Program-made: the position numbers and the translations under genes
In this document: piece after piece, positions 55,032-62,215 of the stretch
How the letters are laid out: every line of letters begins with the position of its first letter
Position numbering within the stretch: position 1 is the stretch's first letter
Source: JAFDYH01 sp049840875
GTDB lineage: Bacteria > Bacteroidota > Bacteroidia > Chitinophagales > Chitinophagaceae
Reading direction: 5' to 3'
Assembly: GCA_049840875.1 (NCBI GenBank)
Contig: JASGJE010000009.1
Coordinates: forward strand, 124,001-188,000
DNA length: 64,000 bases
Notes under the pieces: model-generated
Told to the model about the DNA's origin: nothing
Databases searched by the model: none
The model's input: the letters and a program-made list of their open reading frames with translations, nothing else

Positions 55032-56159
55032 ATGGGGGAAATTATTCCACCGAATGTGTATAAATTAAAAGACTTTATGAATAGATTAAAAATTGAGGAA
55101 AATATTGCACAAGCGAAGACGATCAGTACACAGTTTTATACTGATCCGAAATATTTCCAGGAAAGTAAACAGAGGATATTTGAAAATGTATGGCATTTTA
55201 TAGGCGACACAAACCTGGTAAAGGATCCTGGACAGTGTTATCCCTTTACACTATTAGATAACTATATAGATGAACCGTTGGTATTGACCCGCGATAAAGA
55301 AGGCGGATTGAACTGTCTCAGCAATGTCTGTACACATCGTGGCACTATTGTGGTGAACGGCCCCTGTAAAATTTCAAAGCTGCGTTGCCGTTACCATGGC
55401 CGCAATTTTCACCTCGATGGTAAATTTTTGTCTATGCCTGAGTTTGCAGAAGTAGAGAATTTTCCAACGGAAGAGGATAATTTAAAAAAGCTGTCTTTAT
55501 TTAACTGGGGCAACCTGTTATTTACATCACTTGCCAATAATATTCCTGCGAATGAGTTTTTTAAGCCAATGGTGGAAAGACTAAGCTGGCTGCCGGTTGA
55601 TGAATTTATCTATCGTGGCGATTTGTCGAGAGAATACACCGTTAATGCGCACTGGGCATTGTATTGTGAAAACTATCTCGAAGGTTTTCACATTCCCTTT
55701 GTACATGCCAGCCTGAATACTGTGATTGATTTTGGCAATTATACCACTGAGCTGTACCGTTATAGTAACCTTCAATTGGGTATTGCACGCCATGATGATG
55801 ATACATTTGATCTGCCTGAGTCATCACCGGACTATGGCAAAAAAGTAGCTGCCTATTATTTCTGGGTGTTCCCCAATATGATGTTCAACTTTTACCCCTG
55901 GGGATTATCGATCAATCATATCAAACCGGTATCGATTGATAAATCGCGTGTTTCGTTCATCACCTATGTATGGAAAGAAGATAAATTAAACACAGGAGCC
56001 GGTTCTGGTCTTGATCGTGTGGAAAGGGAAGATGAGGAAGTTGTGGAAGCAGTACAGCGTGGTGTTCGCTCCAGGTTTTATGATCATGGCCGCTATTCAG
56101 TTACCCGTGAGCAGGGCACGCATCATTTTCACCAGTTGCTGGCGGAGTTTATGAGGTGA
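55032..56159 (+). CDS. Rieske non-heme iron oxygenase, alpha subunit
   Basis: A 375-residue aromatic-ring-hydroxylating-type oxygenase. The Rieske [2Fe-2S] ligands are in NVCTHRG and LRCRYHGRNF (C-x-H ... C-x2-H). The catalytic domain shows NWALYCENYLEGFHIPFVH, with the two iron-binding histidines. No beta subunit, ferredoxin or reductase gene is adjacent, so its electron supply comes from elsewhere. The substrate is not predictable; family members act on aromatic rings, betaines or carnitine. A second ATG (55080, MNRLKIEEN) is an alternative start. Confidence 0.9.
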   Translation: MGEIIPPNVYKLKDFMNRLKIEENIAQAKTISTQFYTDPKYFQESKQRIFENVWHFIGDTNLVKDPGQCYPFTLLDNYIDEPLVLTRDKEGGLNCLSNVCTHRGTIVVNGPCKISKLRCRYHGRNFHLDGKFLSMPEFAEVENFPTEEDNLKKLSLFNWGNLLFTSLANNIPANEFFKPMVERLSWLPVDEFIYRGDLSREYTVNAHWALYCENYLEGFHIPFVHASLNTVIDFGNYTTELYRYSNLQLGIARHDDDTFDLPESSPDYGKKVAAYYFWVFPNMMFNFYPWGLSINHIKPVSIDKSRVSFITYVWKEDKLNTGAGSGLDRVEREDEEVVEAVQRGVRSRFYDHGRYSVTREQGTHHFHQLLAEFMR

Positions 56160-56175
56160 GAACATTTAGTGAATT

Positions 56176-58197
56176 CTATCGTATCAATGTACTCGTTCCC
56201 TTCATCTCAACTCTCTTTCCGCTGTCATGATTGGTGAATTGCAATATCCATACGTACGTTCCGGTAGCTTGCGGTACACCGTTAATCGTTCCGTCCCATT
56301 TGGATTGCCAGTCGTTTGTATGAAATACGAGTTGTCCCCATCGGTTGAATATCCTGAAATTAAGATTGTCTGCTTTAAGCGCATTGAGTGGATATAGATA
56401 GTCATTCAATCCATCACCATTTGGTGTAAATGCAGATGGTACAGCAATATAGCATGAACCCAGTACCCGGATCGTTTTTGTGGCAGTTTGAGTACAACCG
56501 ATCGGGCTGTGCACAGTTAATCCTATCGTATAATATTTTTCCTTTCCTGTTTGAGGATAATGGCCGGCAGGTGGCGATTCGAGTGTACTCGTTTGTCCGT
56601 CACCGAAAGTCCAACTCCAGCTATCAATCGGCCCTTTACTATTATTTATAAATGAAGCAGAATCTTCTGGGCAAATGATATCCGGTGCTTCAAATGCTGC
56701 GGTCACTTCATTATTCAATGCGATGGTTGTTGAAGCTGTATCAGAGCAAAAACCGTTACTTACCGCTAATGTTGCTGTGAAGTTTCCCGTTGCAGGGTAT
56801 GCTTTCGTCACAGTTTGAGTAGTAACGGTATTCGTATTGTCAAATACCCAGTTCCAGCTCGTTACTCCATTATTACCATTATGAGAATAATAAATTGTGT
56901 CCTGCTTACAGCCCATATTCACAGTATAATTAAAAGCCGCAGATACGGTATCTTTTGTACTGAAGGAAACAGATTGTCCTATCGGTGTTTCCAATCCGCA
57001 TTCATCAATAATCGTGTTGCCATCTGCGCCCGGGCTGATATGTACCTGGTAATTGCCGGCATTATAAATGGGAGAGGAGAGACCGAGAGTAATAACAGAA
57101 GATAATCCATCTGTGCAGGAGCCAACCGCACTGACAACGGTTATCGGGTTGGTGCCGGTAACCGTGAAGTCACTTCCGTTTGAGGAAATAGAACTGCATT
57201 GGATGGGTTTTTTAAAAATAAGTTGTAATGTGGAAGCGGCGCATCGTACAGGTGCGATGCTATCGAGTGGCGTTGGTTGCAATGGTAATACCGCAAAACT
57301 TAAGCTGGAGCCTACCGGTATAGTACGGTCGCAATTATCTTTCAATGTATTTCCGTCGCTTCCATCTACTATCGTCAATGTATAGTTGCCAGGTGGCAAT
57401 GGTGCGCTCAGCGAGATAATGACCGAATCCATATCAAAACCGCTGGAACAACTGGCTGCTACTGCGCCGGTTACTGTAACCGCATTGCCAGAAACAACGA
57501 AATCTGTACCATCTTCCGCAAGACTTGGGCACTTCATTTTCTTATTCAGTTTGACGCGAAGCTGGGTAAAATCGCAATTCGTGTTTACTGTCAATAACTC
57601 GGGTTCTGTTTCATCGGTGATGCTCGCAGTACCACCATTGAACGATAACTGGTAACCGCTTTGCTGATCTCCTAAAAAATGGCTGATCATTAAAAGGTAC
57701 CGGTGACCTTCAATGATATTCGGCATACTGCTGAACAATGGCTTGTAGTCATTATTGAAAGTAGCACATACATAAAGAGAGCTGCCTGCACTGGATGCGC
57801 CGGTATTGCCATGCTCGCCCGACCAGTTGTAGGCTACTATGGTTGAAGGATCAGAATACACGTCATTCACGTCGCGGTCAGTTACGTCGAAAAGCTGCCA
57901 GTCGTAATCGTCTTGCTTATTATTAGGACTGATAAGAAACGCCAACGTTCCGGATTGAAAACAGGTAAACTTATACCAATATGGGTTGAGATCGCTATAG
58001 AATACGCCCGGTTGTGCCAGACAAAAAGTTGGGATACCGCGATTTGAACAAGTCGGTACGCTCTGCTGAGAAAATATGCTTGTGCCGCAAACAGGAAAAG
58101 CTGTTTCCGGAGTCTGGCCAAGATTGGAACATGACTGCGGGTTTGCTTTACTAATCAGTATAACCGTAAAAATAAATAAACTGAGGGTCTTTATCAC
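56176..58197 (-). CDS. type IX-secreted PKD-domain surface protein
   Basis: A 673-residue exported protein. A signal peptide (MIKTLSLFIFTVILISKANPQ) is followed by a Cys-rich N-terminal part, several Ig-like repeats (about 200-410), two PKD-like domains (about 415-585; FGDGQTSTLESPPAGHYP is typical) and a gliding-motility-associated C-terminal domain (PSAFTPNGDGLNDYLYP, FNRWGQLVFHTNDW, GTYVWILQF). That last domain is the type B sorting signal of the type IX secretion system. The protein is therefore expected on the cell surface; its ligand is unknown. Confidence 0.92.
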   Translation of the reverse strand: MIKTLSLFIFTVILISKANPQSCSNLGQTPETAFPVCGTSIFSQQSVPTCSNRGIPTFCLAQPGVFYSDLNPYWYKFTCFQSGTLAFLISPNNKQDDYDWQLFDVTDRDVNDVYSDPSTIVAYNWSGEHGNTGASSAGSSLYVCATFNNDYKPLFSSMPNIIEGHRYLLMISHFLGDQQSGYQLSFNGGTASITDETEPELLTVNTNCDFTQLRVKLNKKMKCPSLAEDGTDFVVSGNAVTVTGAVAASCSSGFDMDSVIISLSAPLPPGNYTLTIVDGSDGNTLKDNCDRTIPVGSSLSFAVLPLQPTPLDSIAPVRCAASTLQLIFKKPIQCSSISSNGSDFTVTGTNPITVVSAVGSCTDGLSSVITLGLSSPIYNAGNYQVHISPGADGNTIIDECGLETPIGQSVSFSTKDTVSAAFNYTVNMGCKQDTIYYSHNGNNGVTSWNWVFDNTNTVTTQTVTKAYPATGNFTATLAVSNGFCSDTASTTIALNNEVTAAFEAPDIICPEDSASFINNSKGPIDSWSWTFGDGQTSTLESPPAGHYPQTGKEKYYTIGLTVHSPIGCTQTATKTIRVLGSCYIAVPSAFTPNGDGLNDYLYPLNALKADNLNFRIFNRWGQLVFHTNDWQSKWDGTINGVPQATGTYVWILQFTNHDSGKRVEMKGTSTLIR

Positions 58198-58226
58198 TGG
58201 CTCAATATTGCTGCTGATTGACTCCC

Positions 58227-58234
58227 AAAAATAC
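58227..58234 (-). promoter_or_regulatory. -7 box for the type IX-secreted protein
   Basis: Plus-strand CAAAAATA reads TATTTTTG on the minus strand, matching TAnnTTTG, 30 nt before the start at 58197. No -33 TTG is seen. Confidence 0.4.
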
Positions 58235-58332
58235 TGTTTCGCTGCATTTAAACTATTTTGTTTAAACCAGTTATATGAAATATTTATGCATAAAGCGAAT
58301 CATATCTGGCGTTGACTGTAAATTGTTTACAA

Positions 58333-58456
58333 AGAAAAACCACGCCGAAGAGCGTGGTTAAGTGTCCGAAACCGTCCTGATATAATTAGTTTATTTTTTC
58401 TGCTTTGTGGTTACTTTCAAGCTTCACTTTTCTATCTCGTTCGCTTACTAAGTAAC
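58333..58456 (-). ncRNA. candidate small RNA with own terminator
   Basis: About 124 nt on the minus strand between a promoter (58462-58492) and an orphan terminator: AACCACGC and GCGTGGTT (plus coordinates 58338-58345 and 58352-58359) with a 6-nt loop, followed by a T-run. The predicted 5' end pairs with an inner stretch (GTTACTT, 58456-58450, with AAGTAAC, 58416-58410). It lies more than 180 nt past the neighbouring dapA-like stop, so the terminator is unlikely to serve that gene alone. A 13-codon GTG frame (MKLESNHKAEKIN) inside could be a peptide instead. I do not recognise the RNA family. Confidence 0.4.
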
Positions 58457-58461
58457 TATCA

Positions 58462-58492
58462 TAAAAGTAATATGAGAACTACGTTTTTGCAA
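58462..58492 (-). promoter_or_regulatory. promoter of the second candidate small RNA
   Basis: On the minus strand TTG (58492-58490), a 20-nt spacer and TACTTTTA (58469-58462) match the Bacteroidetes promoter at 7 of 8 positions of the -7 box. It shares the 10-mer ACTATTGCAA and the same 20-nt spacing with the promoter at 38487. Confidence 0.5.
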
Positions 58493-58671
58493 TAGTAGAA
58501 TTACCCGTGCAATCCGAAAATGACCGTGCTTTTTAGACAGGTATGTTGTGAAGGACTTGCTGTCAGATAGTTATGAGCGATAATATAACTGGCTTTTCTA
58601 TATAAAAAACCGTAGCTGTTTAAATCACGTCATATAGACTGCCTCGACACGAATATTTGTTCGATGAAAAG

Positions 58672-59712
58672 CTATTTGATATTCAACCGTTCACGCCAGT
58701 GATTAAGATCAGCCAAAACCATATCTAAATTGTGAATTTGCTGATCAAAGAGTGGGGTATTATTAGTCCGGCAAATCAGCTCGATAGGCAGGCCTCTCTT
58801 TCGAAGAAAATATTTTGAGCTCATTGGGTATCCATTGGATATGATGGGATCAACCCTTGTCAGTTCTGCCTGTATCCAGTTTACGTTTTCCTGTTGATCC
58901 TGTCTATTGACATTTTCACATAACCATGAAAAGATTTCGGGATAGAAGTTTCCGGCGATTGCAGACATTCCCTTTGCCCCTGCCTGCAATGAATACATCG
59001 CGTTAGGCGTATGCGCATCATATAGCTCCAGCTTTGTACCCTTTGCCAAGGCCAGTTTTTCTTTCACTTTAGCGACATCCAATGTTGTGTCTTTATGATA
59101 AATAAGGCGATTGGTGCTAAGAAGATATTTAAAGACAGTGGGAGTGAGAACACGTTTGTACGGCGACGGGCATTCATATGTGCCGATGGGAATTCCTGCC
59201 GTTGCTGAAAGGAATTTTTCAAAATTGGCAATAAGTATTTCATCACTATCTTCTTTGTTTGCAAAATGACTTGTGATCAGTATGACTGCATTTACACCGG
59301 TAGCGTACATCCTTTTTGTAAATGTTGCTTGTCCTTCTGTGTTGTTGCCAAATGAGCCAGAAGCAACTACGGTAGCTTTTCCTTTTACGCGACTTACTAC
59401 ATGTTTTGCCAGCGCTATCCGCTCGTCGGGTTCCAGTTTATACATTTCACTGCTCAGGCAATTGGCAAAAAAGCCCTTTGCTCCTGAAGCAAGGTAAAAA
59501 TCAATCAACCGTGACAAGTTTTCAAAATCAATTTTTCCATCCGTCGTAAAAGGCGTGATCATAACAGGAACAAACCTTTTTTCATCAACGGATGAAAGAT
59601 TGCTATAAAATCCGGCAAAAAGTTCCTGATCGTTTAAACATGAAAAAGCTACTGCTCCTGCAGAAAATAATTGCAGAAAATCACGTCGACGATATTGCTT
59701 CGATTCAGACAT
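58672..59712 (-). CDS. Tat-exported dihydrodipicolinate synthase/N-acetylneuraminate lyase family protein
   Basis: A 346-residue class I aldolase-like protein. A twin-arginine signal (RRRDFLQLFSAGAVAFSC) ends in a possible lipobox, so the protein is predicted to be exported folded, unlike most family members, which are cytoplasmic. The (beta/alpha)8 barrel keeps the Schiff-base lysine (LIYHKDTTLD) and a tyrosine in IGTYECPSPY. The usual TTGE motif is replaced by SSEM in FFANCLSSEMYKL, so the substrate probably differs from pyruvate plus aspartate semialdehyde. It diverges from the acyltransferase gene at 59822. Confidence 0.85.
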   Translation of the reverse strand: MSESKQYRRRDFLQLFSAGAVAFSCLNDQELFAGFYSNLSSVDEKRFVPVMITPFTTDGKIDFENLSRLIDFYLASGAKGFFANCLSSEMYKLEPDERIALAKHVVSRVKGKATVVASGSFGNNTEGQATFTKRMYATGVNAVILITSHFANKEDSDEILIANFEKFLSATAGIPIGTYECPSPYKRVLTPTVFKYLLSTNRLIYHKDTTLDVAKVKEKLALAKGTKLELYDAHTPNAMYSLQAGAKGMSAIAGNFYPEIFSWLCENVNRQDQQENVNWIQAELTRVDPIISNGYPMSSKYFLRKRGLPIELICRTNNTPLFDQQIHNLDMVLADLNHWRERLNIK

Positions 59713-59821
59713 CGATCGATTTTTTATAAAAATGAGTATGTCGAAAAAAATCCCCTCTCCTTAAAAGATAAGAGAACTTGTAAAAGTGCAGATACTCATT
59801 TGCTCATCTTAATCACTTACA

Positions 59822-60913
59822 ATGCCACCAACCAATCGCCTCATCTCGCTGGATGCCCTGCGAGGTTTTACAATTGCTGTAATGATCATGGTAAATTTTC
59901 CAGGGAGCGAAGAGTTTGTATATTTTACTTTGCGGCATAGCAAATGGAACGCACTGTCATTTACAGATAATGTAGCGCCGATATTCTTATTTGTGATCGG
60001 GGTATCAATCGTACTGGCGTATACTAACAAGAAAGGCAAGGAGCCAAAAGGAAAACTGTATTGGAAAATCATTTTCCGGTCGTTGAAGATTTTCGCTGTC
60101 GGTATGTTCCTGAACCTGATGCCGGATTTTGATTTTGCGAATATCCGCTGGACAGGCACATTGCACCGTATCGCCATTGTATTTTTAATCTGCGCTATTA
60201 TATTTTTAAATACCAACTGGAAACAACAGGCATGGATAACCGCAGTTTTATTGATTGGTTACTGGCTGGCACTTACCTGCATTCCAACCCCTGGTGTTGG
60301 AAAAGTGATGCTGGAACCAGGCAGCAATATTGTTGCATGGGTAGACAATCAATGGTTGCCAGGAAAAATGTGGCAGGGCACCTGGGATCCTGAAAGTATA
60401 CTGACAAATATTACTTCCGTGGCAACAGGACTAACGGGCATGCTTGCGGGCAGATTGATGATCAGCAATTACACACCTAACCAAAAAGTGAATTACCTGA
60501 TGACCGCCGGAATGTTTTCGGCTATTGCCGGTTATTTCTGGGGATTGGGTTTCCCAGTCAATGAAAATCTGTGGACGAGTTCGTTTGTATTGGTTACTTC
60601 CGGTTTTGCGGCGCTTTTATTCGGGGCGCTGTATTTCCTTGTTGATATATTGGGTTATACAAAATGGACAAAACCAGGGATCATTTTTGGCTCCAACGCC
60701 ATAACAGCTTATGTGATGGCAGATGTATTTGCATTACTGTTTTATCGTGCAAAGTTTGGCGGCTTGCCATTGAATCAATTGGTAGTTACCAAACTGAGTA
60801 GCGCCGGTATGCAACCTGAACTAGCAAGCCTGCTCTATGCTTTGTTTTTTGTCTGTATCAATTTCATACCAGCATATATTCTTTACAAGCGGAAAATATT
60901 TATTAAACTGTAA
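59822..60913 (+). CDS. HGSNAT/DUF5009-like membrane acyltransferase
   Basis: A 363-residue membrane protein with about ten helices. The family start RLISLDALRGFTIAVMIMVN and the LRHSKWNALSFTDNVAPIFLFVIG region (short: HSKWNALSFTD) match bacterial relatives of heparan-alpha-glucosaminide N-acetyltransferase; the histidine in LRHSKW is the likely catalytic residue. Relatives move acetyl groups across the membrane to amino sugars. Divergent placement beside a sialate-lyase-type protein makes an amino-sugar role plausible but unproven. Confidence 0.88.
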   Translation: MPPTNRLISLDALRGFTIAVMIMVNFPGSEEFVYFTLRHSKWNALSFTDNVAPIFLFVIGVSIVLAYTNKKGKEPKGKLYWKIIFRSLKIFAVGMFLNLMPDFDFANIRWTGTLHRIAIVFLICAIIFLNTNWKQQAWITAVLLIGYWLALTCIPTPGVGKVMLEPGSNIVAWVDNQWLPGKMWQGTWDPESILTNITSVATGLTGMLAGRLMISNYTPNQKVNYLMTAGMFSAIAGYFWGLGFPVNENLWTSSFVLVTSGFAALLFGALYFLVDILGYTKWTKPGIIFGSNAITAYVMADVFALLFYRAKFGGLPLNQLVVTKLSSAGMQPELASLLYALFFVCINFIPAYILYKRKIFIKL

Positions 60914-61224
60914 GTGGGCTTTATGCTATAAGCTGTAGGCTTTTTGGATCGAAGCTTAGAAAGCATTTTATCAACGATATAACTCGGATTATTTCCGTTT
61001 CACAGTTGTCGCAGAAAAGCAACGCGTTTTTTTGCAGGAAATGGGCCATCTTTTCGGTAAAGCAAAGTAAAACCTGGTGTGTAATATGGCTTTAATTCTT
61101 ATTATTTAACTTTATCAAAAGACAGGCATCTGTTGCGGCGGATGGAATGCTATTCCTCACATCGACAATGCTCGAAAGTTGGATTCTACTTTAAGCTTAA
61201 CCAGTTGTTAATAAAAATGGTAAA
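60914..61224. other. intergenic region upstream of the TIR-like gene
   Basis: This 311-nt gap has no credible gene. It begins with a stuttering hairpin-like word (GCTTTATGCTATAAGCTGTAGGC, read here as GCTTTATGC and GCTGTAGGC) and contains TAACTTTA at 61107-61114, a weak -7 candidate for the gene at 61225. Nothing else is evident. Confidence 0.45.
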
Positions 61225-62118
61225 ATGAATACGATAGAAATTGACTTGGGCGAGTTAAACAATTCTTGTTTTGTTGCGATGCCATTCAACATCTTATTTC
61301 GAATTGAATATGAAAAAATCATACAACCAGCGTTGATGGAACTAAATATTAAATGTATTAGAGGAGACGAAGTATATGCAAAACAAAGAATCGTTGATGA
61401 TATTTGGCATTCTATAAAATCATGTAGATTCGTTTTGGCAGAATTGACTGACAAAAACCCGAATGTTCTTTACGAAGTTGGTTTAGCACACGCAATAGGC
61501 AAACCGGTAATAATTATCACCAGAAATAGTGATGATGTTCCGTTCGACTTGAAAGCTTTACGATACCTATTTTATGATGTAAATGATCCATTTTGGGGGG
61601 ACAATTTAAAGCTTGGAATTCAAAATTTAGCTCAAAAAATAATTGAAAGTCCCAATATTGAAAATTACTTGGAAGGAATAACGATTAAATCGAAATATCC
61701 GAAAATTTCTATACAGCCTAAAAAGAAATCCAAATCAAATATTTCTCTTACTAATATTTCAGGATTATGGTTTGGTAAATTTGAGGACACAGAAAATATA
61801 CTTCATAGTGTAACTCTTCAATTAAATCAAACAGAAGATTCGATAATTGGGGCGAGTGTTATTTCATATACAAAAGGCGATAAATTAACTGTTGTTCAAG
61901 AAATAATTAATGGGACATTTAAAAGCGATGTTTTTTTTGAGTTGCACGGAGTAAATTATACATTCATAGAAAGGGGAAATGCTGGCTACTATTTATTAGA
62001 TAATTTTAGTCTAAAGGTAGACAAAGAGAACAATTCACTATCTGGAGAAGTAACTATATCTCAAGAACCAGAACAGCTTAAAGCAAAGATAGAATTTACT
62101 AAATCCAACAGTAGCTAA
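61225..62118 (+). CDS. TIR/nucleoside 2-deoxyribosyltransferase-like protein with C-terminal beta domain
   Basis: A 297-residue protein. The first 150 residues form a Rossmann-like domain with FVAMPFN near residue 16, DDIWHSIKSCRFVLAEL, and PNVLYEVGLAHAIGKPV, where the Glu matches the catalytic Glu of nucleoside deoxyribosyltransferases and TIR NADases. A basic linker (KKKSKSN) joins a 115-residue beta-rich domain starting ISGLWFGKFED, with alternating strands like lipocalin-type barrels. Relatives are often suspected immune effectors. The gene is clearly more A/T-rich than its neighbours, a sign of transfer. No partner gene is adjacent. Function is unknown. Confidence 0.75.
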   Translation: MNTIEIDLGELNNSCFVAMPFNILFRIEYEKIIQPALMELNIKCIRGDEVYAKQRIVDDIWHSIKSCRFVLAELTDKNPNVLYEVGLAHAIGKPVIIITRNSDDVPFDLKALRYLFYDVNDPFWGDNLKLGIQNLAQKIIESPNIENYLEGITIKSKYPKISIQPKKKSKSNISLTNISGLWFGKFEDTENILHSVTLQLNQTEDSIIGASVISYTKGDKLTVVQEIINGTFKSDVFFELHGVNYTFIERGNAGYYLLDNFSLKVDKENNSLSGEVTISQEPEQLKAKIEFTKSNSS

Positions 62119-62215
62119 CATTAGTGTTGCAAATAGTTGAGCTTGACATTCGGGCGATCAGCAGCAGTAATTCAGAGCGGGCAAATATAAAATCACTACG
62201 GCCTACAGCAAATTC

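Noticed and set aside
58440..58520. tRNA-like segment near the 58-kb gap
   Set aside because: No TpsiC loop, acceptor stem or CCA end could be folded; the promoter-like reading fits better.
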